Of a DNA stretch of 64,000 nt, positions 17,270 through 27,339 are shown piece after piece. Each line of letters begins with the position of its first letter. The stretch's first letter is position 1. This DNA comes from Actinomycetospora callitridis (GTDB taxonomy: Bacteria > Actinomycetota > Actinomycetes > Mycobacteriales > Pseudonocardiaceae), in contig NZ_JAQZAK010000001.1 of assembly GCF_028737265.1 (NCBI RefSeq), positions 1,151,455 through 1,215,454 on the forward strand. Direction: 5' to 3'. Below the pieces are notes generated by a model, which had not been told where the DNA came from, ran no database searches, and saw nothing but the letters and a program-made list of their open reading frames with translations. A program made the translations under genes and the position numbers.

Positions 17270-18523
17270 GCCGCGGCCCGCGCGGCCCGGTGGCGCTTTC
17301 GCGGAACTCGTGGCGCGAGACCGGACCGGGCCCGACCAGGGGTCGCCGCCCGGAGGCGCGGGGTGCGGCCACGGCCCCGTGCCCGGGCGGGCCTGCCGGA
17401 CGATCGGCACGGGTCCCGACCAGGGTCCCGACCGTGGTCTCGGCCCGGCGCGGACCGCGGGTGCCGGGCCGGGCGGCATGTCGAGCACACGCACCGGCCC
17501 CGAGGCCGGATCGAGCGGGTGCGGACGTGCGCCACCCCGGCGGGCGTCCGCGGGCCTCGGCGGCGCCAGGGGGCGGATCTCGGTGCGCTCCGGGTCGTCA
17601 CCGCCGGTGGTGACGAGGGCCGGCGGCCCCCAGCCGTCGTTCCTCGCGGGCCGGACCGGCACCAGCGCCGGGACGCCCCGCCGCAGGTCGAGCAGCGGCG
17701 TCCAGGGCCAGTACTCCTCGAGGCGGCGGCACCGGGCGCACCCCAGCCCCAGCACGAGGCCGAACACGAGGTGCCCGACGAGCGAGAGGAGCACGGTGGC
17801 CGGCGTCAGCGGGAACATCTGCTGCTGCCCGCGCGGGGCCAGCGCCACCGTGGCGACCAGGCCCGTCCACACGGGGAAGACCGCGAACGTCACCGACGCC
17901 GCGACGGTGGCGCGCGCGCCCCACCGGCGCAGCCCGGTGGCGGCGACGAGCACGAAGAACGCGACCCCGATGCCGCCGCCGTCGCCGACGTAGCGCCACA
18001 GGTAGCCCACGACCGCGCCGACCACCGGGGACCCGGGGCCGGCGGCGGAACCGGAGCCGAGGATCCACGTGCCCACGCGCGGGATGAAGTCGCCCCACCA
18101 GCCCAGCAGGTAGACGGTGTCCAGGCGCACCGCGTCGTAGACCAGCGTCGCCAGCACCCCCCACATCGCCCCGGAGAGCAGCAGCCGCTCCTCGCCGGAG
18201 GGGGAGAACACGCCGAGCAGCAGGGTGACCAGCGTCAACGGCACCACGAGCAGGCCGGCCGTCACGTTCATCGGGGCGATCCCGAACACGTGCGCGGAGA
18301 TTGCGAGCAGCGGCAGCGCGGCCACGAGGAGGTGCAGGCCCAGCCGGAGCAGGCGCGCGCGGTGCTCGGCGACGAAGGCGTGGACGGCCTCGAATCGCGA
18401 CCCCGGGCCGTCGGGCAGCTCGCCGGCCAACTCGTCGGACGGCCAGGGGGCGGGCGGCCGGGCCAACGGACGCGCCACGCCGGGACGAGCGAGGGGATGG
18501 GCCGACCGGGCCGGCTCGGCCAT
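17267..18523 (-). CDS. Polytopic membrane protein with a Gly-Pro-Trp-rich cytoplasmic tail, unknown function
   Basis: I do not recognise a family. The 418-aa protein starts at an ATG behind GAGGAGGAG. It has a soluble N-terminus of about 60 residues, six to seven hydrophobic segments (about 60-285), then a tail of about 130 residues rich in Pro, Gly, Arg and Trp. That tail contains repeated SGPWSGPV, GTGPWPHP and GDPWSGPV units. Conserved-looking membrane residues include GWWGDFIPRVGTWIL. A CARCRR pair after the last segment might bind metal. It lies 39 nt upstream of the DUF1996 gene on the same strand, so a shared envelope role is possible but only inferred. Confidence 0.7.
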   Translation of the reverse strand: MAEPARSAHPLARPGVARPLARPPAPWPSDELAGELPDGPGSRFEAVHAFVAEHRARLLRLGLHLLVAALPLLAISAHVFGIAPMNVTAGLLVVPLTLVTLLLGVFSPSGEERLLLSGAMWGVLATLVYDAVRLDTVYLLGWWGDFIPRVGTWILGSGSAAGPGSPVVGAVVGYLWRYVGDGGGIGVAFFVLVAATGLRRWGARATVAASVTFAVFPVWTGLVATVALAPRGQQQMFPLTPATVLLSLVGHLVFGLVLGLGCARCRRLEEYWPWTPLLDLRRGVPALVPVRPARNDGWGPPALVTTGGDDPERTEIRPLAPPRPADARRGGARPHPLDPASGPVRVLDMPPGPAPAVRAGPRPRSGPWSGPVPIVRQARPGTGPWPHPAPPGGDPWSGPVRSRATSSAKAPPGRAGRG

Positions 18524-18683
18524 GAGCACTCCTCCTCGACCGGGGACGGGTGCGCTCACCGTGACAGCCCGGTCGGCGGTGTGGGTGCCGTTCGGTGCGA
18601 TCCGCCCCCGGCGTCCGGGGACTCTGCGCGACGGGCCTCCCGGCGTGCCCCCACCGTCGGGGTCGTGGGGCATCATGGAGCCC

Positions 18684-18932
18684 ATGAGCCAGACCACCGT
18701 GCTTCCCGACACCCGGCCCCAGGGGACCGACCGCACGGGTGACGACGACCCGAAGATGTTCCACTACGTCCGGAAGAACAAGGTCGCCGAGTCGGCGGTC
18801 ACCGGGTCGATGGTGGTGGCCCTCTGCGGCGAGACCTTCCCGGTCACGCGCTCGCCCAAGCCGGGCTCGCCCGTCTGCCCGGCCTGCAAGGAGATCTTCA
18901 GCAAGATGCGGCCCGGCGACGACGGCGAGTAG
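18684..18932 (+). CDS. DUF3039 domain-containing protein (small putative zinc protein)
   Basis: The 82-aa protein contains FHYVRKNKVAESAVTG and a cysteine set CGETF...CPACKEIF, characteristic of the actinobacterial DUF3039 family. The cysteine arrangement suggests zinc binding; function is unknown. The ATG at 18684 is used here; an in-frame ATG nine bases upstream (18675) is the alternative. A hairpin follows, then a helicase gene 78 nt downstream. Confidence 0.85.
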   Translation: MSQTTVLPDTRPQGTDRTGDDDPKMFHYVRKNKVAESAVTGSMVVALCGETFPVTRSPKPGSPVCPACKEIFSKMRPGDDGE

Positions 18933-18950
18933 GTCCCTCCGGACCCCCTC

Positions 18951-18981
18951 CGACGGCCGCCCCGGAACCGGGCCGCCGTCG
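18951..18981. terminator. GC-rich hairpin after the DUF3039 gene
   Basis: CGACGGC and GCCGTCG flank an inner CCCGG/CCGGG stem around an AA turn. It lies 19 nt after the stop and 30 nt before the helicase start. Confidence 0.5.
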
Positions 18982-19010
18982 TCCCCGTCCGACGTCTGCC
19001 CGGAGGGCCC

Positions 19011-20780
19011 TTGACCACCCGTACGACCGGTAGCCCGACCAGTACGGACACGGTGGCGGCACGGCCGCTGCGCACCTGGCAGCGCCGTGCGCTGACCCGG
19101 TACCTCACCGACCGCCCCAAGGACTTCCTGGCGGTCGCGACGCCCGGCGCGGGCAAGACCACGTTCGCGCTGAGGGTGGCGGCCGAGCTGCTCGGCGACC
19201 GCTCCGTCGACACGGTGACGATCGTCTGTCCCACCGAGCACCTCAAGCACCAGTGGGCCGAGGCCGCCGGTGCCGCGGGCCTCGCGATCGACCCCGAGTT
19301 CTCCAACGCCGTCGGGCGCACGTCGACCGACTTCCGCGGTGTCGCCGTGACGTACGCGCAGGTCGCCGCGCACCCCGTGCTGCACATGAACCGCACCGAG
19401 GGCCGGCGCACCCTGGTGATCTTCGACGAGATCCACCACGCGGGCGACGCCAAGTCCTGGGGCGAGGCGACCCGCGAGGCGTTCGCGGGCGCGACGCGCC
19501 GGCTGGCGCTGACCGGGACGCCCTTCCGGTCCGACGACAACCCGATCCCGTTCATCGCCTACGAGCCCGACAGCGTCGGCGTGCTGCGCTCGCGCGCCGA
19601 CCACTCCTACGGCTACGCCGACGCGCTGGCCGACGGGGTCGTCCGCCCGGTCGTCTTCCTCGCGTACTCGGGCCAGGCGAGCTGGCGCACCAGCGCGGGC
19701 GAGGAGATGACCGCGCGGCTCGGCGAGCCCCTCACCGCCGAGCAGAACGCCCGCGCCTGGAAGACCGCGCTCGACCCCAAGGGCGAGTGGATGCCGGCGG
19801 TCCTCCAGGCCGCCGACACCCGCCTGACCCAGCTGCGCGGCGGGGGCGTCCCCGACGCCGGCGGGCTCGTGATCGCCACCGACCACACCACGGCGAAGGC
19901 CTACGCCGCGCTGCTGCGCCGCATCGCGGGCGAGGAGCCCGTCGTCGTGCTCTCGGACGACCCGAAGGCCTCCGGGCGCATCGCGGAGTTCGGGCGCACG
20001 AACGAGCGCTGGCTCGTGGCCGTCCGGATGGTGTCCGAGGGCGTCGACGTCCCGCGGCTGGCCGTCGGCGTCTACGCCACCAGCGCTTCGACGCCGCTGT
20101 TCTTCGCGCAGGCCGTCGGCCGCTTCGTCCGGTCCCGGCGGCCGGGGGAGACGGCGAGCGTCTTCCTGCCCAGCGTGCCGTCGCTGCTCACGCTGGCCAG
20201 CGAGCTCGAGGTGCAGCGCGACCACGTGCTCGGCCAGCCCCACCGGCCGAAGGAGGGCTGGGAGGACGACCTCCTCGAGGCGGCCAACCGCACCGAGGAC
20301 GAGCCGGGCGAGCAGGAGAAGGCGTTCGAGTCGCTGTCCGCCGAGGCCGAGCTCGACCAGCTGATCTACGACGGGTCGTCCTTCGGCACCGCGGCCGGCG
20401 CGGGCTCCGCCGAGGAGCAGGACTACCTCGGGCTGCCCGGGCTCCTCGAGCCCGACCAGGTACGGGCGCTCCTGCGCCGGCGCCAGAGCGAGCAGCTCGA
20501 CCGCGGGGAGGAGTCGGCAGCGCCGGCGCCCGCGGCGGCGGCCCCGGAGCCGTCCCCGTCGTCGGTCCGCGAGTTCCGCCGCGACGTCGGCGTGGCCGAG
20601 CGGCTCAAGGAGCTCCGGCGCGAGCTGAACGCCCTCGTCGCCGCGCACCACCACCGCACGGGCAAGCCGCACGGGGCCATCCACGGCGACCTGCGGAAGT
20701 ACTGCGGGGGGCCGGCGACGCCCATGGCGTCGCTCGAGCAGATCGAGGAGCGCATCGCCACGCTGCGGTCCTGGCGCTGA
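19011..20780 (+). CDS. SF2 DEAD/DEAH-box helicase
   Basis: This 589-aa superfamily-2 helicase has Walker A in VATPGAGKTTFAL (about residues 42-54), DEIHH for motif II (about 138-142), LTGTPFRSDD for motif III, VSEGVDVPRL for motif V and QAVGRFVRSRRPGE for motif VI. The C-terminal 150 residues are helical and charged (EEQDYLGLPGLLEPDQV...), probably for partner or nucleic-acid binding. RecG/RadD-like DNA repair or RNA remodelling are both possible. The start is a TTG with CGGAGGG just upstream. It probably forms a small unit with the DUF3039 gene, although a hairpin lies between them. Confidence 0.88.
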   Translation: MTTRTTGSPTSTDTVAARPLRTWQRRALTRYLTDRPKDFLAVATPGAGKTTFALRVAAELLGDRSVDTVTIVCPTEHLKHQWAEAAGAAGLAIDPEFSNAVGRTSTDFRGVAVTYAQVAAHPVLHMNRTEGRRTLVIFDEIHHAGDAKSWGEATREAFAGATRRLALTGTPFRSDDNPIPFIAYEPDSVGVLRSRADHSYGYADALADGVVRPVVFLAYSGQASWRTSAGEEMTARLGEPLTAEQNARAWKTALDPKGEWMPAVLQAADTRLTQLRGGGVPDAGGLVIATDHTTAKAYAALLRRIAGEEPVVVLSDDPKASGRIAEFGRTNERWLVAVRMVSEGVDVPRLAVGVYATSASTPLFFAQAVGRFVRSRRPGETASVFLPSVPSLLTLASELEVQRDHVLGQPHRPKEGWEDDLLEAANRTEDEPGEQEKAFESLSAEAELDQLIYDGSSFGTAAGAGSAEEQDYLGLPGLLEPDQVRALLRRRQSEQLDRGEESAAPAPAAAAPEPSPSSVREFRRDVGVAERLKELRRELNALVAAHHHRTGKPHGAIHGDLRKYCGGPATPMASLEQIEERIATLRSWR

Positions 20781-21180
20781 TCTCTACGCAGAGTGTCTGA
20801 TCCTTAACCTGTGCTACACATCACACTCCGTGGCGAGGGGGCGCTGTCGCGGTCGTCGCGGTCCGACATCCCGGCGTCACGCCGTTCACCGGAGCGTCAC
20901 GATGCCGAGGGGCCCGGCTCGCCGGGCGGAGCGGGCGCGGAGCGAAGCAGCTGGACCGGGGACGCGGACCGGACGCCCGGTTCTCCCGACCGCGGAGCGG
21001 ACCGCATGATCGCGGTCCGGGGCGGGGCCCGCGCCGGTCCGGGGGAGCCCGCCGGTGGCGGCCGGAGCACGACGCCCGACCCCGCACACGACGACGGGCG
21101 AGGACCCTGAGGTCCTCGCCCGTCGTGGTCTCGATCTGAGGCTGTGGTCTTCTGCGAAGAAGTCGCTGGTCAGGTGGCCG
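20781..21180. other. 400-bp gap between convergent genes, with hairpins and no supported gene
   Basis: No credible coding sequence is seen; open frames here are short and low in complexity. A possible extended -10 (TGCTACACAT at 20813-20822) faces right. An 8-bp hairpin CGGACCGC-atgatc-GCGGTCCG occupies 20998-21019 and a perfect 16-bp hairpin lies at 21091-21126. A small non-coding transcript running from about 20830 to 21126 is possible but unsupported by homology. Confidence 0.5.
21091..21126. terminator. Perfect 16-bp hairpin terminator
   Basis: ACGACGGGCGAGGACC and GGTCCTCGCCCGTCGT pair without mismatch around CTGA. It lies 54 nt past the DUF7455 stop (minus strand) and 310 nt past the helicase stop, so it most likely terminates the minus-strand gene. 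Confidence 0.8.
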
Positions 21181-21375
21181 TCATGCGCTCTCACCGGCCT
21201 GGACGTCCACCGACAGCTCCTTCAACTTGGCCTCGTGGGCCCGGGCGTGGTGCCCGCAGAAGAGGAGTTCTCCACCGGAGGGCAGTACGGCGCGGACCTT
21301 GGCCGCTGCACCGCAGCGGTCGCAGCGGTCCGAGGCGGTGAGTTCTGGCCGGGTCAGGGTGCCGGGCATCGTCAT
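21181..21375 (-). CDS. DUF7455-type small zinc-ribbon-like protein
   Basis: The 64-aa protein has CDRCGAAAKVRAVLPSGGELLFCGHHARAHEAKL, a Cys-x2-Cys then Cys-x-His-His pattern likely to bind zinc. Small proteins of this type are widespread in actinobacteria near the sigA/sigB region; function is unknown. The ATG at 21375 follows GGAGGG. A second ATG two codons later is possible. A strong terminator follows it. Confidence 0.82.
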   Translation of the reverse strand: MTMPGTLTRPELTASDRCDRCGAAAKVRAVLPSGGELLFCGHHARAHEAKLKELSVDVQAGESA

Positions 21376-21694
21376 CTCCCTCCGTCGGGGTCCGTGACTC
21401 TCGTCCCGGGCCCGCGAGATCCGGTCATGCGACCGTCCCTCCACTGTGTCAGACGCTGCCCGCGACCGCTCGTGTTCACGCGCCGCTTTGTCATCCGTCA
21501 CGAACCGCTCATCGGAGGTGGAGAACCGTTCGTTCCGGGGTAGGGGCGAGGACCACCCGTTGGTGAGTCGATCTCGAGCGACGAGTGGTGACGGCGCCCC
21601 GCCGCTCCCCGCTGCCCCCGTCGGTCACGGCGGGTCCGTCGGGGTCGCCCACTAGCCTGTGGCCACCACACCGGGACGGTGACAGGAGACTGCG
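21376..21694. other. 319-bp divergent promoter region (DUF7455 / glutamine-synthetase-like gene)
   Basis: No gene is seen. A plus-strand -10 box TAGCCT at 21653-21658 predicts transcription of the glutamine-synthetase-like gene with a leader of about 29 nt containing AGGAG. I found no clear minus-strand promoter. Confidence 0.45.
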
Positions 21695-23056
21695 GTGGGC
21701 GACACGGCGGAGCGGGCGAGCGAGCTCGTCGAACAGCTGCGGGGCGTGGGCGTCGCCGGCGTCACCGTGGCGTGGTGCGACAACAACGGCATCCCGCGCT
21801 CCCGGACGGTGCCGGTGGCGTCGCTGCCCCAGGTCGCCGAGACCGGCATCGGCGTGAGCACCGTGTTCGCGATCTTCAACACGAACGACGGCATCCAGTA
21901 CGGCGCGCCGGGGCGCGAGACGCCGTCGGGCGACGTGCGCCTGGTGCCCGACCTCGACCGTCTGACGCCGCTCGCGGGCCAGCGGGGCATGGCGTGGGCC
22001 CCGGGCACCCAGGTCGACGTGGACGGGTCGCCGTGGCCGTGGGACCAGCGCTCCCTGCTCGCGGCGACGGTCGACGGGCTCGCCGAGCGCGGCTACACCG
22101 CTCTGGTCGGCTACGAGATGGAGTTCGCGGTCTCCGCGCCGAGCCCCGACGGCGCGGTGGTGCCCGCCTACCGGGGTCCGGCGTACAGCCCGCACGGCCT
22201 GCTCGAGATCGACGCGTTCGCCACCGACGTGCTGCGCGACGCCGAGGCCAACGGGCTGCGCATCGGGCAGTTCCACGCCGAGTACGGGCCGGGGCAGGTC
22301 GAGCTCTCGCTCGGCGCGACCGACCCCGTCCGGGCCGCCGACGAGCAGCTCCTGGCCCGCCAGACCGTCCTGGCCGCCGCCGCGCGCCACGGACTGCGCA
22401 TCAGCTTCGCGCCGCTGCCGTCGCTGCAGCTCGCGGGCAACGGCTGGCACGTCCACAGCTCGCTGTGGCGCGACGGCGTCAACCTGCTCGCCGGCGGCCC
22501 CGAGGGGCCCGGCACGGCCGGCAGCGGCTACATCGCGGGCCTCCTGCGCGACCTGCCGGCGCTCGCCGCCGTCACCGCGCCCTCGATCGGCTCGATGGCG
22601 CGGCTGCGGCCGGGCTTCTTCGCGGGCGCCTACGGCTTCTGGGGCATCGAGAACCGCGAGGCCCCGGTCCGCTACGTCGTGGGCTCGCCGCTGCTCGGCG
22701 CGGACCACGCCAACGTCGAGCTCAAGGTCTCCGACGCCTCGGCGAACCCGTACCTCGCCCTCACCGCGCTGCTGACCTCGGGCGTGGCCGGCGTCGAGGA
22801 GAACCTCGTCCCGCCGTCCCCGATCGCCGCGGACCCCGGCACCTGGAAGAAGAAGGAGCGGGCCGCCGCGGGCGTCGAGAAGCTGCCCACGACCCAGGCC
22901 GACCAGGAGGCCGCACTGCTCGCGAACCCCCGCATCACCGAGGCCCTGGGCACCGAGCGGCTCGGGGCGTTCCTCGAGGTCCGGCGCGCGGACGCCGCCT
23001 GGGCGGCCGAGCGCGAGCCCGAGGACGTCCTCGCCGCCTGGCGCTGGCGCTACTAG
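21695..23056 (+). CDS. Glutamine synthetase family protein (non-canonical, GlnA-like)
   Basis: This 453-aa ATP-dependent carboxylate-amine ligase has the GS core. It includes VGYEMEFAVS (metal Glu), FHAEYGPGQVELSLG, GNGWHVHSSLW (ATP/metal His), FWGIENREAPVRYV (substrate Arg) and ELKVSDASANPYLALTALL. The N-terminus (VAWCDNNGIPRSRTVPV) differs from GlnA1. There is no adenylylation-type C-terminus. Such paralogues often gamma-glutamylate amines, polyamines or aromatic amines rather than ammonia. The GTG at 21695 follows CAGGAGA. An amidohydrolase and an M20 peptidase of FluG-like context are encoded at 36.8-39.4 kb. Confidence 0.88.
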   Translation: MGDTAERASELVEQLRGVGVAGVTVAWCDNNGIPRSRTVPVASLPQVAETGIGVSTVFAIFNTNDGIQYGAPGRETPSGDVRLVPDLDRLTPLAGQRGMAWAPGTQVDVDGSPWPWDQRSLLAATVDGLAERGYTALVGYEMEFAVSAPSPDGAVVPAYRGPAYSPHGLLEIDAFATDVLRDAEANGLRIGQFHAEYGPGQVELSLGATDPVRAADEQLLARQTVLAAAARHGLRISFAPLPSLQLAGNGWHVHSSLWRDGVNLLAGGPEGPGTAGSGYIAGLLRDLPALAAVTAPSIGSMARLRPGFFAGAYGFWGIENREAPVRYVVGSPLLGADHANVELKVSDASANPYLALTALLTSGVAGVEENLVPPSPIAADPGTWKKKERAAAGVEKLPTTQADQEAALLANPRITEALGTERLGAFLEVRRADAAWAAEREPEDVLAAWRWRY

Positions 23057-23065
23057 ACGGGCCCG

Positions 23066-23848
23066 CTACCGGGCGAGCAGGACGTCCAGGATCGCCTCGT
23101 GGGCGGCCGGGCGGGCGATGAGCAGGTCGGGGGAGTACGGGTCCTCGGCGCCGAAGGGCAGCGGGGAGCCGTCGAGGCGGGTGACGCGCACGCCCGCGCC
23201 CTCGGCGACCGCGGCGGGCGCCGCGTTGTCCCACTCGTACTGCCCGCCCGAGTGCAGGTAGGCGTCGACGAGGCCGTCGACGACGGCCAGGGTCTTCACG
23301 CCCGCCGCGGACATCGCCACGGTGCGCACGGGGAACGCCGCCGCGAGCCGGCGCAGCTCCATCGGGGGCCGTGAGCGGCTGACGGTGACCGACAGCCCGG
23401 CCTCGGGGTCGACGGGGGTGTCGGGCAGCGGCCGGACGGTGGCCGAGTCGGCGAGCTCGCCGCGGGCGGGCAGGGAGACCGCGCCGGCGACCAGCGTGCC
23501 GTCGACCACCAGCGCGACGTGCACCCCCCACTCGTCCCCGCCGCGGCCGTAGCCGCTCGAGCCGTCCAGCGGGTCGACGATCCAGAGCCGGTGCGCCCCA
23601 CGGCGCGGCGCGGGGTCCTGGGTGCCCTCCTCGGAGAGCACCGTGTCCTCGGGCCGGTGACGGGTGAGCGCGCCGATCAGGTAGTCGTGCGCCTCGGCGT
23701 CGCCGCGGTACTCCCGCTCGCGGCCTGCCGACGTGTCGTCGCGCAACGTCATCAGCAGGTCGCCGGTGGCCTCGGCGAGCTCCCGGGCCAGCGCGGCGTC
23801 CTCGGCGACGGTGGGCTCGTCCGATGGCAGATCCCTCGCGGCACTCAC
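23066..23848 (-). CDS. cysQ: 3'(2'),5'-bisphosphate nucleotidase, CysQ-type (inositol monophosphatase superfamily)
   Basis: The 260-aa protein has the lithium-sensitive phosphatase motifs: LSEEG (metal Glu), LWIVDPLDGSSGYGRG (DPxDG) and YEWDNAAPAAVAEGAG (second metal Asp). Mycobacterial CysQ degrades 3'-phosphoadenosine-5'-phosphate from sulfate assimilation. The GDEWGVHVAL stretch after DPLDG is of the CysQ rather than the SuhB kind, but inositol-phosphatase activity cannot be excluded. A GTG at 23848 is the best start; the in-frame region upstream is proline/arginine-rich and non-conserved. It forms a minus-strand set with the small gene and the GvpA-like gene upstream. Confidence 0.82.
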   Translation of the reverse strand: MSAARDLPSDEPTVAEDAALARELAEATGDLLMTLRDDTSAGREREYRGDAEAHDYLIGALTRHRPEDTVLSEEGTQDPAPRRGAHRLWIVDPLDGSSGYGRGGDEWGVHVALVVDGTLVAGAVSLPARGELADSATVRPLPDTPVDPEAGLSVTVSRSRPPMELRRLAAAFPVRTVAMSAAGVKTLAVVDGLVDAYLHSGGQYEWDNAAPAAVAEGAGVRVTRLDGSPLPFGAEDPYSPDLLIARPAAHEAILDVLLAR

Positions 23849-23891
23849 CCCCCGATCCTGCCCGACGCCGCGCGGCGTCACCCGGTGGGGA

Positions 23892-24182
23892 TCAGCCGCC
23901 CTCGGCGGCGGTGAGGACACCGGCCAGCTCGTGCAGCACCGCGGCCCGCGCGTCGTCCGACCCCGGGGCCGTGTCGTCGCGCTGGTCGAGCAGCAGGCGG
24001 GCGAGGCTCGCGAGGCTGATGACCTGCGCGGCGAACTCCTCGGGCCCGGCCAGCTCGCCGAGGAGGGCGCCGACCGCCGGGAGGTCGTTCGCGTCCATGC
24101 CCTGGATCAGGGCCACCGAACGGCGGTGGACCTCGGCGGGATCGGGGGCGGGCAGGCCGTCGGCGGCGGGATCGGGATGCAC
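23892..24182 (-). CDS. Hypothetical protein
   Basis: This acidic protein of about 96 aa, mostly helical, starts at GTG 24182 (VHPDPAADGLPAPDP) and has a leucine/alanine-rich C-terminal half (EEFAAQVISLASLARLLL). I do not recognise it. It lies between the GvpA-like gene (41 nt upstream) and cysQ (43 nt downstream) on the same strand, so it is likely in one transcript with them. Codon bias resembles that of the neighbours. The start is uncertain, as no ribosome site stands out. Confidence 0.6.
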   Translation of the reverse strand: MHPDPAADGLPAPDPAEVHRRSVALIQGMDANDLPAVGALLGELAGPEEFAAQVISLASLARLLLDQRDDTAPGSDDARAAVLHELAGVLTAAEGG

Positions 24183-24223
24183 GCCGCCAGCATCCCAGCC
24201 GGGGACGGGCGCCCGCCGAGGGC

Positions 24224-24580
24224 TCAGCGCTTGCCGCGGAACTCCCGCCACTTCTCCTGGCCGGCGTCGAGGACCCCCTTGGTGATCCCCTTCGCGGCGC
24301 CGTGGGTGACGCCCTCGGTCATCTTCTTGGGCAGCTCGTCGAGGCCGACGCCGCCCTTCGCGTGCAGGTCGAGACGGTTGGTGGCCTCGGCGAAGCGCAG
24401 GTAGGTGTCGACGCTGGCCACGACGATGCGGGCGTCGATCGTGACGATCTCGACGCCCACGAGCGAGATCTTGGCGAAGACGTCGATGACCAGGCCCTTG
24501 TCGAGGATCAGGTCGAGGACTTCGGCCAGCCCGCCCTGGGGGGAGCGACGAACGCCGCCCGACGCCGGGCTCATGGTCAC
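24224..24580 (-). CDS. Isolated gas-vesicle GvpA/GvpJ-family protein
   Basis: The 118-aa sequence has the full GvpA/J core: LAEVLDLILDKGLVIDVFAK, ISLVGVEIVTIDARIVVAS and VDTYLRFAEATNRL (about residues 18-73). This is the part that forms the amphipathic helix-beta-beta-helix of the gas-vesicle shell. A basic, glycine-containing tail of about 45 residues (DELPKKMTEG...EKWREFRGKR) is added. No other gvp gene occurs in the window, so a gas vesicle is unlikely to be encoded locally. The GTG at 24580 is preferred over the ATG at 24574 because TAGACT ends exactly 7 nt before it. Confidence 0.85.
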   Translation of the reverse strand: MTMSPASGGVRRSPQGGLAEVLDLILDKGLVIDVFAKISLVGVEIVTIDARIVVASVDTYLRFAEATNRLDLHAKGGVGLDELPKKMTEGVTHGAAKGITKGVLDAGQEKWREFRGKR

Positions 24581-24587
24581 GACCGGG

Positions 24588-24593
24588 AGTCTA
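24588..24593 (-). promoter_or_regulatory. -10 box (TAGACT) for the leaderless GvpA-like gene
   Basis: TAGACT on the minus strand is followed by 7 nt and then the GTG at 24580. This places transcription at the start codon and supports the longer start. Confidence 0.55.
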
Positions 24594-24708
24594 GGAACCC
24601 GGCTCCTGCGGGGCCATCGACCGGACGGCCCCGAGATCGCCGTCGTGCGGACGATCTCCCCGGGCGCGTCAGGACCGCGATGGAGTGCTGTCTCCCGGCG
24701 AGGGGGTG

Positions 24709-24759
24709 GAGCGAGGGACCCCTTCGCTGCCTCCTACGCAGCCAGGGTGACCCTCGCTG
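24709..24759. repeat. Dispersed palindromic repeat, copy A
   Basis: A ~50-bp element has terminal arms AGCGAGGG and CCCTCGCT and an internal GCTGC...GCAGC pair. It matches the element at 48005-48055 in length, arms and most bases. It lies between the GvpA-like gene and the sigA terminator. Confidence 0.6.
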
Positions 24760-24785
24760 CCCCCACCTCGCGCCCCCGGACACGA

Positions 24786-24823
24786 CGACGGCCCCCGAGC
24801 GAGCCGGAACTCGGGGGCCGTCG
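24786..24823. terminator. sigA terminator hairpin
   Basis: CGACGGCCCCCGAG and CTCGGGGGCCGTCG form a perfect 14-bp stem with a 10-nt loop, 10 nt after the sigA stop (minus strand). Confidence 0.8.
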
Positions 24824-24833
24824 CAGTGAGCGT

Positions 24834-26219
<1,386 letters not shown>

Positions 26220-26350
26220 AGACGACCTTTCGTGACGAACGGCTGCACGGCGGTGGGATCGACGGGCCGGGCCGCCGGAGGGCCACCCGGAAGGGGGAGG
26301 GGTACGCCAAGGTCCCCGTCCCCCGGGTGTACCGCCTCGGCTCACCATCC

Positions 26351-26356
26351 ATTGTA
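26351..26356 (-). promoter_or_regulatory. Candidate sigA promoter -10 (TACAAT)
   Basis: TACAAT on the minus strand, about 130 nt before the sigA GTG, in an AT-richer patch. No good -35 is visible at 17-18 nt. The long leader could carry regulation. Confidence 0.45.
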
Positions 26357-26505
26357 ACGAGCGTCGGGCGAGTCCGTCGCACCTCACAGGTCCGACGACG
26401 GACGAGTCCTCGTCGCGGCCGGTCACGGGATCGATTCCGAGCGTCCGCACGGGCGCCCCGGCCCGTGGTCCGGGCGTCGCCGGGCCGCCACCTGCGTGTG
26501 GTCGG

Positions 26506-27339
26506 ATGCTCCTCATGGACTCCCCGCTGCACGAGGAGGTGCTCGAGGGTCTCGCCGTGACGATCGCCCGCGAGACCGCCGCCCTGGCCCTCACGGTGCG
26601 CGAGCGGGCCGTCGCCGACCCCGGCCGGCTGGACACGAAGAGCTCGGCCACCGACGTCGTCACCGAGGGCGACCGGGCCTGCGAGGCCCTGGTCCGCGAG
26701 CGCCTGGCCACCGCCCGTCCCGACGACCTCGTGCTCGGCGAGGAGGGCGGCACCAGCGGCACGCCGGCCCCGGGCCAGGTCCGCTGGATCGTCGACCCCA
26801 TCGACGGCACCGTGAACTACACCCACGGCCTGCCCTGGTTCTCGGTCTCGATCGGGGCCGAGGTGGACGGGGTCGTCGTCGCCGGCGCGGTGGTGGAACC
26901 GGTCTCGGGGCGGGTGTGGCGCGCGGCGCGGGGCCACGGCGCCTTCCGTGACGACGTGCCGTTGCGGGCCTCGGCCCTGGAGGACCTGCGCCTCGGCGTG
27001 GTCGGGACGGGACTGAACTACGACCCGGCCCGCCGCGGGCGCCAGGCGGCGGTGCTCGCCCGGATCGCGACGTCGGTCGGGGACGTGCGTCGCACCGGGT
27101 GCGCCTCGCTCGACCTCTGCGCGGTGGCCGCGGGCTGGCTCGACGGCTTCTACGAGCACGGTCTGCAGCCCTGGGACGTCGCGGCCGGGTCGCTGATCGC
27201 CGAGGAGGCCGGGGCGGTCGTGCGCCTGCCGGGCCGCAGTGAGGACGGGCTGGGGGACGAGGCGACCCTCGCCGCCCCGGCCGGGATCGTGGCCGCGCTC
27301 GTCGCGCTGCTCGCCGCCGAGGGGGCCGGGGAGATCTAG
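26506..27339 (+). CDS. suhB: Inositol-1-monophosphatase family protein
   Basis: This 277-aa protein (274 if the ATG at 26515 is used) has [28 protein letters not shown] (DPxDGT metal site) and [18 protein letters not shown] (second Asp). These are the three motifs of lithium-sensitive inositol monophosphatases. It would hydrolyse myo-inositol-1-phosphate for phosphatidylinositol and mycothiol synthesis. Its position beside sigA, facing away from it and converging with cei, is the same as suhB (Rv2701c) in M. tuberculosis. The stop TAG shares the tetranucleotide CTAG with the stop of cei. Confidence 0.88.
   Translation: MLLMDSPLHEEVLEGLAVTIARETAALALTVRERAVADPGRLDTKSSATDVVTEGDRACEALVRERLATARPDDLVLGEEGGTSGTPAPGQVRWIVDPIDGTVNYTHGLPWFSVSIGAEVDGVVVAGAVVEPVSGRVWRAARGHGAFRDDVPLRASALEDLRLGVVGTGLNYDPARRGRQAAVLARIATSVGDVRRTGCASLDLCAVAAGWLDGFYEHGLQPWDVAAGSLIAEEAGAVVRLPGRSEDGLGDEATLAAPAGIVAALVALLAAEGAGEI

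Noticed and set aside
20811..21110. A 99-codon frame in the gap after the helicase
   Set aside because: Low complexity, no motifs, and it runs through the terminator hairpin.
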